NCBI RefSeq assembly: GCF_030272615.1
Contig: NC_081414.1
Coordinates: forward strand, 335,933,927 to 335,997,926
Length of the DNA stretch: 64,000 nucleotides
Direction: 5' to 3'
From: Cryptomeria japonica
Taxonomy: Eukaryota > Streptophyta > Pinopsida > Cupressales > Cupressaceae
Within the stretch, counting starts at the first letter, position 1, and each line of letters starts with the position of its first letter. The position numbers and the translations under genes are program-made. Below are positions 35,737 through 48,128 of the stretch, piece after piece. A model generated the notes under the pieces. The model was given only the letters and a program-made list of their open reading frames with translations. It was not told where the DNA came from and searched no databases.

Positions 35737-35745
35737 GGTAGAGAG
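35576..35745 (+). repeat. End of the GA/GT satellite
   Basis: GA-rich sequence, then GGATAGGATAATGTGTG, a (GT)n tract with TATG interruptions at about 35633-35693, and (GA)n to about 35732. The word GGATAGGATAATGTGTG is shared with 2845-2860 in the left array. Confidence 0.95.
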
Positions 35746-38039
35746 AGAACAAGAAGGAGAAAAGGGTGAGAGAATTGAAAAAGAGAGAAGTGTGAGGGGG
35801 AGAGAGATGAGATAGAACTCAAGGAAGATAATTAGGGCTCAGAATAGACAAATACAATGATGGGGGAAGTAAGAAGAGAGAGAGAGGAAAAGAAGAGATA
35901 CATATATATATATATATAAAACTATAGATATGCATATATACATACATAAACACATATTATCTAGGTATGTCTAAAACATGTGTAGTAAATGCTAAGTTTA
36001 CAAGCATACATTATTATGTCTTCATAACCCATATGGGTTTTGTGAAACAAAAAAAAATATTTCTAGTTTTACATAACCTGTATGGGTTATTTAGAACTGT
36101 GAATAATACTTTTGATATTTCAAAACCTGTGCAGGTTTTGGCTTGGTAAGAGGGTTGAATACGACCATAAGGCTTGCAAGCCCATTTTTCCTCCTTTTTT
36201 GTTCCTTTACACGTTTTTTCATCCTCCACCATGATTTCTTGACTTCATCGTCATCAAGTTTACAAATGATCAAGTGGGTATCTCTAAAATTACCACCATA
36301 ATTTCGCACATCTTCTTAGTTTTTTGACCATATAAATTTTTCTAGTTTTGGACAACATTAGCATAGTAAACTTTAATTTTCTTTATCAGTGCCTTGACAG
36401 TCCTCACAGACACATGTCTACCATTTTTTTTAATAACTTTTGATATACTTGACCAAATTCAAAATAAATTATATATTATTGTTTTACACTAGATTCTATA
36501 CACTTAAAAAAAAAAATTGCATTTTTGATTATTTTGATGCAAGTTATGCCCAGCGCACGAACATGTACCAAATTTTCAGGATGCGGTCACTTCCGAAAAT
36601 CATAAAAAATAAAATACTCAACAGAAAATTACAAAAAAATACAAAGCTTCTAGATATCACTCTTACCTATATTCTTACCAAAGGGTTTTGCAAAATACTA
36701 AATCTAACTATATATTTTGTGCAGCGCACGAAAATAGCTATGTTATATTTTTCTGAAAAATCAGGAATAGTTTTTCGTGCGTGAAAGGTTTGACCCTCTT
36801 AATCTTATCCAATTTTTTTTAAAATTAGTAGTTTAGAAACTAGATCAGAGTACTACAATTCTTATTCTTTTCTCAACTCCTAGTTTAGAGTGCATGACCT
36901 TCAAATAGCTCTTTGAAGTTCAAGTTTACCTGTTTTCAGAAAAAAAGTGGCCACTTATACCCCCCTTTTTGTTCACCATTTTGGTGCAGTTACCCTAACA
37001 TGGAATATTTTCTTGCTATGACTTCTACTTTGTAACCTGTTTATTCTACGTTTATGGTCGTTTCCTTTAATTTAGTCCCTCTTGGACCAGTCATATTCTA
37101 TTGCTTCCTTTCACTTGAAAAGGTTATCATGTTAGAAGGTTGCTTTTTTCATAAAGGGGTGTTGGAGATTACAAATATTTTCTGGGCTATAGATATCTTG
37201 TTTTGTTGACTTCTAAGGGCACATATGTTCAACAATGTATCATGAGATTAAAATTCAATTTTTGATAATCTGATTATACATGTTCAATACTGTGAATGTA
37301 ATGATTCAAATCAAGAAAAGTGATAAAAAATTTAATCTTTATAATTGATGCTTTAAGGATGTCTGAGTTGGTGCTCAAATCATTGAATTGTGGTTGTGAA
37401 TGGGTTGGTGCTCATATAAGGGATTTGGTGTTTTCTTGGGGGTCAGTGGCCTACACATTGTAAATTCTTTAATCGTGAGGCTGAATTAGAACAGGAGATC
37501 CTAGTAGCATTACTCACCGTAATTTTCTCGTATTGGGTTTCCATATATCTTCTTGTGCATTGATCTCATAGTGTTGCGTATCTTTTTCAGATTTCAATTT
37601 GGTTCTTTCATTTCAAAATTCAGTTTAATAGCTTTAAAGAAGTTCTTCAAAAGATTTATTTGAATAAAAAATAGAAATTAAGAAGTGTCTAGATAGGATT
37701 AAATTTTAAACATTGTTTTCTTATATTAATCTGTGTAAACATAAATTGAAGCAATTGTAACAGTTTTTCCTCAAACAAGAACCACAAACATTATGTGGCA
37801 GCATATTCGAGTGTTATCTGTTTTCTCATTTTTGTCCACCTACAGTTCAATAGAAAAAAAGAAAATTCAAAAATCACAATGTGATGCTTCCACTAAGCAT
37901 CAACGTAGGAATCATTAGTAAAGAAAAATTATATTATATTTATATCTACCAAAACGGTGTGTGTATTACAATGCAAAATGAGCCAGAGATAAAGATGAAT
38001 GGAACAGAAACTACTGTCAAATCATGGGTGTCGTGGAAA
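35746..38039. other. Intergenic sequence downstream of the P450
   Basis: Purine-rich to about 35900, then a short (TA)n. 36023-36138 holds three near-palindromes of the CATAACCCATATGGGTT type, also found at 755-830. 36550-36780 holds two copies of CAGCGCACGAA about 170 bp apart and the inverse TTCGTGCG. The rest is AT-rich with no gene I can support. 38040-38135 belongs to the P450 C-terminus in another frame. Confidence 0.6.
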
Positions 38040-39597
38040 TTAGCTCTTGCATACACTAACCTGCATTCCTCCCTTCATACGCATATTAAAGTCAAGTGTA
38101 TACCTCGGGACAAAGCTTTTATCGATCCGGAGACTAAAAGTATGAAGAAGAGAAGCCACAATTGACTTCATTTGAATGAAGGCCATCTTTTCCCAAGCAT
38201 ATACGAGGGCCGGCGTGGAAAGCAGTGAATTTGTAAGGATTTTCTCCTACAAATTTTCCATCTACCAACCATCTCTCAGGCTTAAACTCGAGGCAATCCA
38301 CTCCCCAGATGCTTTCCATCCTGCCCATGGCATAGATGCTATAGTCAATACTCCACCCTTTGCCCACAAAACTACCGTCCGGTAAAACGTCATCTTCCAC
38401 CGCTGCTTTGGAATCAAAAGGAACAGGAGGATACAAGCGGAGAGATTCGCAGAGAGCAGCATGAAGATATTGCATGTCCGTTAATTCCTCGTATGTGAAA
38501 GCAGTCCCTTTCGCCTCTGGTTCCACTTTTCTGTTTGATAGAATCTGCATAATTTCATGGCGGATGGTTAACTCCACTCGCGGATGTAATGAAAGCACCC
38601 AGAAGAACCACGTCAATGCAGTCGAAGGGGTGTCTCTTCCAGCTAGCATAAAATTCACTATCATGTCTCTTAGGAAAACATCAGATTTCTCTTTCTCGTC
38701 ACTTTCAAATTCGCTAGCAGCTGCCATCAATCTGGAAAGGAGATCATCTCTTCCCTTGAGTTGACTAGTGTTGGCGGTCTCTTTCCTTCTAGAGCGAATA
38801 ATATTCATAGCAAAATCATCCACCTTACCAATCGCCTGGCGCAGCCGCCTTTCAGAACCGAGGTTAAAGAGACGCTTGAGTCTCCAGAGAAAGGGCACGC
38901 TGTAAAGAAATCTCCCGAAGCTTAACTCTGTGGCAGTGCCAAATTCTGTGGCAAGAGGTATCTGCGGGAGAGAAGGATCCAGATAAGCAGGATCGGCACC
39001 GAAGGCAACTCTGCAAATATTATCGAAGGTGAATCTCTGCAAAACATCTTGCAAGTCTATGGAGAGTCCTTCATTGCAGGCTTTGGAGAGGACGGGTATG
39101 AGGAGCTCCAGAATTTCTGATTGCACCGTCTCCACTACGAAGTTTTTGAGCGACTTGGTGTTGAATTCGTAGCTGGCAACCTTCCTCTGCCTCTTCCACA
39201 CCTCGCCGTTGGCATTAAAAATTCCTCTACCCAAAAAGTCGTGAAGAATGAGGCTGAACCGTTCTCCTTTCCTGTAATTTTCGAAATTGGTTTTGAGCAC
39301 ATGCTCCACATTTGCAGGATTGGCTGTGAAATACCCTTTCAATCCTCCTGCCCGATGGTATTTGAATGTATTACAAGGAGAAGTTGAGAGCAAATCTGTA
39401 ATCCAATCGTGGAACCTGTGACGGTTTCTAATCAATGGAAAGAGGATGCCAACGACAGGGAGGAGAGTCAGGCCTTCAGATTTACTCTTCTCTCCAAGAG
39501 AAGAGAAAAGCCGGAGTAAGAAAAATACGCTAACAACTAGGCTTACACAGAGAAAGAGCAAAGGAAGGGAGAAGTCAGCCAATTCCATTTCGGCCAT
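38040..39597 (-). pseudogene. Cytochrome P450, CYP94-like, with a frameshift after the haem loop
   Basis: An intronless P450 of clan 86, closest in pattern to CYP94 (fatty-acid and jasmonate omega-hydroxylases of the ER membrane). The start at 39597 gives an N-terminal membrane anchor (residues 11-32) and the Pro-rich hinge region. Then come WKRQRKVASYEFNTKSLKNF, the I-helix AGRDTPS (319-325; T-to-P against the usual AGRDTTS), ExxR ESLR (384-387), FKPERW (438-443) and the haem loop FHAGPRICLGK with Cys467. After residue 471 (38185) two bases are missing; the expected C-terminus (MAFIQMKSIVASLL... MRMKGGMQVSV) lies in the next frame and ends at TAA 38040-38042, giving about 519 residues, the normal family length. 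As read, the protein ends early at 38134. It could be a real recent null or a sequencing error. An ATG 38 codons upstream is in frame but lies in the promoter. Confidence 0.85.
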
Positions 39598-39637
39598 TAT
39601 CACAGTTGGACTGACTGGGTGAATAATAGCTCGTACA

Positions 39638-39646
39638 TAATATATA
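39638..39646 (-). promoter_or_regulatory. Probable TATA box of the P450
   Basis: TATATATTA on the minus strand, about 41-49 bases before the chosen start codon at 39597. Transcription would start about 39610, which makes the more upstream in-frame ATG (39711) unlikely. Confidence 0.5.
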
Positions 39647-39759
39647 GGATTACTTCTCTTTGCTTGTGGGTGTTCCAAATGCACGAATAATTCATACTCA
39701 GTTAGACTCAAGAATAAGTGAGAAGGTATCTACATTGGACCAAGAATCAAATATCAATC

Positions 39760-40255
39760 GGCCGGCCAGCAGATGGTGAAATGGGATTGAAAATGATCGG
39801 CAGGGCCGGGTACATAGGAAATTACCAGTCGTCAAGGAACCAGATTCTATTATTCGGTTTGGGGTAGAAGCTTAATTTTATTCGCATTTCAGACATTTTT
39901 AATATCAGTTAACGTCACGAGAAAGATGTTTCAACACTTATCGACTCAAAACTCATAATATAAATAACAAGAGAAAGCAACTCTTGCAAATGAAGTACAC
40001 ATACTCAGTGCTTAGCAATTACGTGGGCAAAATATTCAATGTATCCATATTTTTGTCGTTGGCCGACTGGATCTTAACTGTTACCAAACCCTAACAATCT
40101 TATTTTAGCGTAGAGGTATATTCCCCGAAACTTCGCAAATTTCTAATCAATCGAGTTTAATAGTCACTTTCGTAGCGTGGGCCGTAGCAGCTACTGGTAA
40201 ACGGTATATTACTTTTATTTTATAAACTATTTTATTAGTTGGTAAAAAATCGGTT
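39760..40255. repeat. Upstream flank of the P450, duplicated at 43.65 and 45.45 kb
   Basis: Two parts recur downstream in the same order and orientation: 39770-39890 (CCAGTCGTCAAGGAACCAGATT...GAAGCTTAATT) at about 43660-43765, and 39995-40255 (GTTACCAAACCCTAACAAT...GGTAAACGGTATATT...CTATTTTATTAGTT) at about 45450-45705. The copies are clearly diverged. No P450 coding sequence accompanies the duplicate. Confidence 0.65.
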
Positions 40256-42630
40256 TAATTCTTCTTTTAATTGTATCTTTAATATTTTTATTATATATAA
40301 TGTCAAGCTTTTATGTAAGAGTTTACAACATTTCTATTTTAAAAATTTGTATGACGATTGTATTATAGGCAATTATAATTTTAGTGTCTTTAGTATTTTT
40401 ATTTATGTATTATTATAAGTTGTATTTTTTATGAATTAGAAAATAAAAAAAATAAAAAAAATCTTGAATGTGAAGATATATATTTTACTCAAATATTATT
40501 TTTAAAATTAAATAGATTCTTATTGTTTAATTATAATTTGCATTCTAGTTTTTGCAAACATTTATTATATTTTGAACTCAATAAATGTTATACAATTTAT
40601 TTGAAATTGTATAACATATCTCTAAATTATATGACAAATAGATTGTATGTTGTGATTTACAAGTACTTGACACTATATAAAATGCATCTAAAGTTTTATG
40701 CAATAAATATACACCTTACACATTTGGATTGTATGCATGTTATCCAAAACTAATGATTGAGTAAGAAATATTTTGCAATCGACGCAAATCTTAGTTTTTA
40801 GTAAAGCTTCATGTAGCAAAAGACAATTATTTATCTAGATAGAGTCCAAAACTAATAGTTGTGTATAAAGTATTGGCAAATGCAATTCCATGATGGTGAT
40901 AAAAACTATATATGTATGTATTAGTTATATTATACGAAGCATGGAACTTGACATAATGTGAAAAATCAAAATGCAAGGAAGAGAATCAAAATTATGAATG
41001 GTAAAAGGCTTAGACAAGGGTCACAATGAGTTAGATTTATTTAAATGATCAAAGGTCAAGAATTATTCCAAAAGTTATATTCTTGTATTTATGATTAAAT
41101 GGAACTAACATCAAGTACTTGGATGGAAAATCAATTTTGAGGCTAACATAGTGTACTCTATCACAAAAATGTATATAATATATTAAAACATTAAGGTCTC
41201 TATTATGAACCATTCCATGCCTTAGATCCTTAGTCACTATGCTTCAAGCCTTAAGTTCTTAAGAGAAGGTACATATGTATAAGAAGTCCTGAAACTTTAC
41301 AAATCAAACACCATTTGATTATTAGTTGTTACTTATGTTATTCAATAAGGATTTAGAACCTCTCACATATAATAGATTTGATGATTTCTTAAACACAAAC
41401 TCCTACACATGATATATAGGGGAAAATAAGACTCAAGCTATGGTACTTGATAATGTGGTTTATTTATTTTGGGGGATCTCCATATTATCACGGTCTTAGC
41501 ATTTAGGAAATCTTAGCATGGTTCTCAAGCTTATCAAATATAGTCTATACATAGAAAATGAAATATCTAAATAAAGTTATGCCATTTACTTATTAAAATA
41601 CATAATTTCATGCCTCAAGCCTTGCAAATGAACATAGACTAGGAAAATGACAATATGTTACTAAACCTAAATATTATAGAGATAAGGATTGAATTGTCAA
41701 TAGATATATTAATATAGGCATAATATTCAAATATAGTTTCAAAAATGCAATCTAAATTTAATTTATTATAAATGGGCTAATAATAAATATATTTTTGGCT
41801 ACCAAAAATCTATTTCTAAAAGTGGTCATTATTATTGTATATTATTACTTATAAATTAATATTAGGAGCCAAGTTGATCAAACAATGTACAACAAAATTT
41901 CATTATCAAAGGATATGAACAAAAGAGACAAACTTAAAATTTTTTAAAATGTCACTAATCCACCCCAACATAAGATAGTAACCTAAAAGATGACTCTTGA
42001 AACCTTCTATTATTTAAAAGAAAAAAAAAATCATAGAAACCATATTACAAATTATCTTCTTCAAACCTACTTCACAAGATATCTCAAGAGTCACAAGGAG
42101 TACCCAAACCTCTATTAGATTAATAGTTTAGATATCCAAAAGAGGAGAAAGAAAAGCTTAAACAAACAATCAATATCTTATTTAACTCCACATATCACTA
42201 TTATCACATGAGAAGAAACTTTAGTGTTAATTTTGAAAAACTCAAAGGAATAGGAGATCATGTACCTATTTTATTTACCTTAGTAGAAAATTTGAGCCTT
42301 GATCTCAAACAAGTAGATCCAATAAAGAGAACCAAACCAAATTACCTCAAAATGTGATATCAGCATATTAATACATCATCTAAAGACTATTTAACTACAA
42401 TTGTTTCTTTATCAATCATAAAATATTTTTCCTCACCATACAAAATAAAAATTTAATAAACTTAATGATTTATTTGCAACCACAATATCAAAGAATAAAT
42501 AGATGAAAAATATCTCAAACCAAAACATAATAGAAATAAAATAAGGAGCCCAAAAATTATCTTCCATGCCAATAAATAATGAGATACGGGGCAAAAGCAT
42601 GAAGTTGTGTCGCACTTGGGGCTAACTGGG
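40256..42630. other. AT-rich intergenic sequence
   Basis: No gene, repeat array or element end is seen. Open frames are short and biased by AT content. Confidence 0.6.
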
Positions 42631-42793
42631 GGTAGTCCGACCAGACTGAGTTCAGCTAGACTAAGTCTGGCCGGACTCAGTCCGGACGGACTACCACCCT
42701 GCCACGTCGTGCCTCACGACACTAGCGTGGAACCTAAATGGCGCCAAGAGTTCGGATGAACTCAGTTCAACCAAACTTTTGGTGTCATTTAGG
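42631..42793. repeat. Cluster of hairpins in a GC-richer island
   Basis: Two nested foldbacks. The first has outer arms GGTAGTCCG (42631-42639) and CGGACTACC (42687-42695) enclosing the perfect inverted repeat CCGGACTCAGTCCGG (42671-42685). The second has 20-bp arms 42733-42752 (CCTAAATGGCGCCAAGAGTT) and 42774-42793, with four mismatches and a 21-base loop that contains part of another small palindrome. The composition differs sharply from the surrounding AT-rich DNA. Confidence 0.7.
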
Positions 42794-43649
42794 CACTTTT
42801 TGTGAGCGCTTGAACTTAGAATTTAAAAAAAAAAATCAAAATAGTTCAACGGAACTCACCTATGTGGCAGGTGATGTGGTACCCAAATTACCTATTTTGT
42901 CTGTATTTCTAAAACTTTTCACGTTTTCTCATGTTTTCTTCATGTAAAATATTTGTTTACAAAAATAAAAAAATACCCTTTTGTAGAGCTCGAAGTCACG
43001 AATCTAGACATATATTTTTTTTAGTATTTTGATTAATTTTAATATTTTTTATTAATTAAACATTGCAAGTAGGTTTTTTAAGTTAAAAAATAAGCTGATT
43101 AAATTTTTTTTTAAAATATTAAATGATATTAAAAAAATGAAAAAAATATATTTTTCACTAGATGAGAGAATCTTCTCCAAAAGAGTATACTTTTTTTTTT
43201 AATAATGATAAATTTTGTAGACAAAAGATGACGTCGAATGAAAAATACCAAATTCAACTATGTTAGACTTAAAAATATTATTACGAGAAAAATATACATC
43301 AAAATTTAATTTATTTAGTTTTAACACTCCATATATATGTCCTCTATTTGGAAAATTAAAATCAACAAAAAATAAGTTCGGTTTCATTTTGTTTGGCGAC
43401 GTCAACTAGAACCCCTGATTTTCAACATTTTTCAACAATAATTTTTTTGTCTTTGAATATATTAAACAAATGTCAATTTTTGAATTTTTTTTTTTTTAAA
43501 ATAACAGATATAAATTTCATTAATATTACTATATTTGATTAGTTTACATCATTTTGAAATTCAATTTAGAAATTTCACTTTTACGAGGTCGAAGTTAAAT
43601 AGTTTTAGTTGTGTTGATCACTTCCTTTATAAAAGTGTGACATAGCATT
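42794..43649. other. AT-rich intergenic sequence
   Basis: Long A and T runs; no gene is supported. Confidence 0.6.
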
Positions 43650-45720
43650 GTGCTTTTACCCTATGATAGTATGATAATGATGGGTGAGGTCGGCTTCATA
43701 TGCGATTTCCAGTCGTTGAGGAATGAGATTTATTTGGATAAAAAGCTTAATTGGCTCCCCAATGGAAATCTGTCTCGCACTAAAAAATCACTATCATTTT
43801 CGTTTTCTACCATTTTATCTACCATTTTTTCTTTCTTTACTGCCATTTTTTCTCGTCCCCTATTGACAAATCATTGTTTTGCAAAGACAAAATGAGACTG
43901 ATTTATTTTTGCATTATATGTTATAAATTTTTTGATGTCCAATGCTTGAGGTGTTATGCGGTTGTTGAGTTCGATATAATATCGTTGGGAAACAACTAAC
44001 AATGATATATAGAACGGCGATTATTTTCTTGCAGTAGGGTTCAAGCCTCTCAAATCCCATGTATGTATACCTTGACAACTGCCAAGTTCAACGCTTGAAA
44101 TTTTTCTTTTGTACAGATTTAGAGAAGAATAATTTTAGTAATCAGTCTTTCCCAAAAATTTAGATCTTACGAGCTAATCTGTGCAAAAATATTCAAAAAC
44201 TTTAGGAGTACAAATCCAATGAGTTTAATTCAAGCGTGTGTTCAAAACTTAAATATTATTCTCATATTACTATATTAAATTGGAACAATGTAGTAATTGG
44301 TGTATTTATATGGGTTAGCTGTTAGGGATATGTTGTCATACGAAGATTTTTAACTTTCAAAGTATTTGGAGTGGGAATATTTTTAGGTGTAAATTTCAAG
44401 GAAAAGGTAGTACTAATCTTAAGTTACAATATTTCTCCCCTAGTCAAAACATTTGAGAGAATCACAAATGCTTTTCTTTGGTTTTTGTTTATATTTATAA
44501 ATTTGACATGTTTGTATTTTAATAATTATTTAGTATAATATTTGTTTGAGTGCTTGTCATTTTTTCTAATTTTTCTTTGTTATAAGGAAACTAAAAATGA
44601 CAAAAAGTAGAGATTAAGTAGGGAGTTCCATTGGTGGTGATTGAGGGATTTATAGGATTAAAGGGGAAATAATTATAATAGAATAATTTAAAATTTATTT
44701 TTCAAAATAAGAATAGAATTTTCTAATTCTTAAATCATTAACAATTGTTCTTAAAATTGAGACAGGAAAAATTTCTACCAATATAATATTTTTCATTCAA
44801 ATGACATTCCTAAAAAATATAAAATATATTTTGAATAATATATTAGAGGCTACAAAACAAATAATTTGATGTATATTCTAAATAATTCCAACAAAATAAT
44901 GATAATGGAAGATAAGTAACAAAGAAATTTTGGAAGAGAAATGAGTTGTTTTGGTCAATCTAAAGAGTGGCCATATATAAAATTAATAGAACACCTTGCT
45001 TTCGAATTATAGAGAAAAGCTCAATTAATTAAATTCTTTTCTTTTAAACAATTTAATTACCTATAATTTTTATATTGGAATTTCCTATCCAATGACTCGT
45101 TGGTTAATGATTTAGTCTACTTACATCTTTATCAATATGTTTTTGATACATTTGCACTACTAGGATAAATAAGTGTCCTGAGATGAAAATTATGTACATA
45201 ACTTTTTAAAGTTAATGGCCATACTTTTTTTCCACTGAGATGTAAATTAAGTGTAGTTATTTTTAAGTTAATGATCATTCATTGATTCGTTGTACTAGAT
45301 TCAATTTTCATATTCCCTAATATATACTCTCCAATATATTATATAACTATATTGTACTATCGACATAACTATTGCACCTCTTTCAGTGTGAGTGCTAATT
45401 TTATTTGAATGTCAAACATTTTCTATATAAATTGAAAAAAAAATATGTTTCCATATGCATCGACTCATATGCTTAACTATTACATGGGCTAACATATTCT
45501 CTATACATATTTCTATCATTGAAAGATTGAATGTTAACAGTTACCAATCCCTAACAATTTAATAGTATCTATCCTGAATCTTCGCAACATTCAAATGAGT
45601 TGACATTAGAAGATTATTATAGGATAGGAAGTATAGCAATTGGTAAACGATAATTTTTATAAATACTTTGTAAAGTATTTTATTAGTTTACACAATTTTA
45701 GTTTACTATTATTTTAATTA
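43650..45720. repeat. Split duplicate of the P450 upstream flank
   Basis: The ends (about 43660-43765 and 45450-45705) match the P450 upstream flank. They are about 110 bp apart in the original but about 1.7 kb apart here, so sequence was inserted (43770-45440) or lost from the original. The 1.7 kb in between is AT-rich, with no transposon ends or genes that I can identify. Confidence 0.55.
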
Positions 45721-46637
45721 TTTGTTTAATAAATTTATATATATTATTGATTTATCTATTTAATGGAGGTTCAAACCTATGCTCGTATGGTAGTCTAGCA
45801 AGGGCATGAAGTCCACGAGTACACTAGCTCTGCAAGGGCCTTCACAAAATATAATTTTGAGTTCTTATTTAAGCATTTATTACATTTCCATTATTACGTA
45901 TTTTTTTATTTCAGTTATTTATTAAAACTACTATTTATTAATAATTTTTTTTATATTTATTAATATATAATTAAAATTTTTCTAGCTAAAGCATTTATTA
46001 TGTTCATGTTTATCAAAAATTAAAAATTTCTTTTATGTTGTTCTAAATTGCATACCAATTATATTGTAAAGGTGATTTATAAGTAATCAACAATACATAT
46101 AATGCAAGAATGTAACCAATCAATCCTTATTTTCAATTTCTTCTCTTCTTTGATATATTCAATTCTTTTATGTACTAGATAAACCAATTTACATGTGTGA
46201 ATGTTATAATATCAATATTCTCTAGTTCTTAATCTCTCTTAATACTTGTAAAATAATTGAAGACTCTTCTTTTTAATATTATTATTTGGTTTGGTGTTCA
46301 ATTTACAACTTTACCCATATCTCCACCTAGTCCAAAAATTTATTTATTCCTTAGATTATTCAAACTGTGTAATTTTTGTGTACATTTCACAGGTTTATCA
46401 TATAGTAGTACAGTCAAATATGTTATTTATCTTCCCCTTATGTATATGGAACTTACCTTGAATCTAGAATAATGTATTTTAGATGCACTATCCCTAAACC
46501 ATGCTCATTTTTAACTTCTTATAATCAATTTTATTCACTTTTTCCTTGACTCGTGAAGTGAAGCCTCTTAACTCATGCCTATTTGATTCTATGTTTATCT
46601 ACTAAGAAATGCATACACTCACTAGTCTATAGCTAAA
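45721..46637. other. AT-rich intergenic sequence
   Basis: No gene is seen. Confidence 0.6.
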
Positions 46638-46758
46638 CTAGCATATATATATATATATAGAAATATATATAAAAAAAGTCGAGAGATATCTAGGCTTTCA
46701 TTTATTAATTTATTAATTTTAAGTAAAATTTTGAAATGAAAGCCTCGATATCTCTCGG

Positions 46759-46812
<54 letters not shown>

Positions 46813-46816
46813 TAGT
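46638..46816. mobile_element. Palindromic (TA)n-flanked element, left copy
   Basis: Arms GTCGAGAGATATCTAGGCTTTCATTT and its imperfect reverse complement AAATGAAAGCCTCGATATCTCTCGGC surround a short AT loop. Outside these lie (TA)n tracts, the right one over 60 bp, and the terminal words CTAGCATATATA and TATATATGCTAG. This looks like a MITE or foldback element with a TA-rich end. A partial third arm (AAAGCCTCGATATCTCTCTCGAC) follows at about 46920-46945. Confidence 0.6.
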
Positions 46817-48128
46817 AGCATCCACAGGTCCAATTGTAAAGAAATTAAATTATAAAATACATATTAATTTAATTTATTTTCAAGGAATAAAATTAAGTTT
46901 TTGAAATAATAGGAAAATTAAAGCCTCGATATCTCTCTCGACTTAATTTATATATATAATATTATACAATTGCATGCTATATCCACGTTAAAGTGGTGAA
47001 CCACTATAATAATTGTAGTGGAGAACCACTATAATTTTATTGATTGACATCATCGATCCTATAGTTTGTTTAATAACTTAATTATTTTACAATTTTCTTG
47101 ATTGACATCATCAATCCAATACATATATCTCGAGGAAGATCAAAATTTCCCCATCGGCTAAATAATAAGCAATAATAATACTTTTCTAAATTTAATAATA
47201 TTTTTCATTTAAATTATTTAAATCAATTTAAAGGGAACTTAATAATTTATTTAACCTAAATAATTTAAGTTTAATAAGATACATTTATTAAAAAAAATAA
47301 TTTGACCCTTAGTAAAGGTAAACCCAAATTAAAACATAATCATTATAAAATTTAACCATTGATTTCTTGTCAAGTTAGGATTAGGGTTCAATTTATTTAT
47401 TGTGCAAGTAAATTTAGAGTTAGAGTTAAATTTTGTTCAGTAACTAATATTGAGAAGATGATAATTATTTTTATTATTTTTATTTTGATGTTTAATTAGG
47501 TTTACATGAAGAATTGTAATTATTTTAATATTATCGTTTAATTTACATTATTCCTTATTTTGGTCAAGATGTATCATTTTTATTTTAAAATAACTCAAAG
47601 TTGCGTATATTGTTAGGGTTAAATTTTGTTTTGTGTTAATAACAAAGAAACATAAACATATAAAGTGGAAGAAAATATTTATGAGTAATTTTGAAAACCT
47701 CAATCTATGACTAATAACACATACAATGAAATTTTCATAATATATTCTAATTTTCAAAATAAAAATTACAAATATTTTGATGCATGCATACAATAAAGGT
47801 TATCATATTAACATTCTTGTCAAATAATAAAACCCCAAATTATTCTACCTTGTAAACTGAATTGTTTGAGTATGATATAAAATTTACAAAAAATATGCTA
47901 GAAATAGACAAACCAAATATATTTAGAAATTTTTTAAAATCTCTCTCTGAATCATCAAATATTTACTATTTATAAATTAATATGAAACATCTAATAAAAA
48001 CATATGTAAAAGTATATTTGAAATTAAATAAAGTCAATTGCAATATAATTGTCATTCCACATGAAAAATATAAAGTTTTATAAGTGATCATGACTTTTAC
48101 ATTTTCATACAATGTAGTGGGAAAATTA
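46817..48128. other. Left flank of the Helitron/F-box block
   Basis: AT-rich and non-coding. It contains a hairpin CCACTATAATAATTGTAGTGG (about 47000-47022), two copies of TTGACATCATC(G/A)ATCC (47044 and 47101), and an inverted-repeat arm (47116-47152) whose partner is at 60098-60134. 47636-47890 is a diverged direct copy of 49815-50065. Confidence 0.55.

Noticed and set aside
31962-35822. Very long Ser/Leu/Pro-rich or Arg/Glu/Gly-rich open frames in the GA arrays
   Set aside because: They are the automatic translation of purine/pyrimidine repeats, which cannot contain stop codons in most frames; some even run through the N gap.
36440-36784. 114-codon AT-rich ORF
   Set aside because: Composition and lack of any motif fit chance; the region is better explained by short repeats (CAGCGCACGAA).
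39598-39711. Upstream in-frame ATG of the P450 (39711)
   Set aside because: It would add 38 residues before the membrane anchor and lies upstream of a probable TATA box; the start at 39597 gives the normal family N-terminus.
43650-43895. A small ORF in the duplicated P450 flank
   Set aside because: No similarity to P450 or any domain; the matching part of the original flank is non-coding.
46638-46830. Ile/Tyr repeat peptide over the (TA)n tract
   Set aside because: Translation of a dinucleotide microsatellite.
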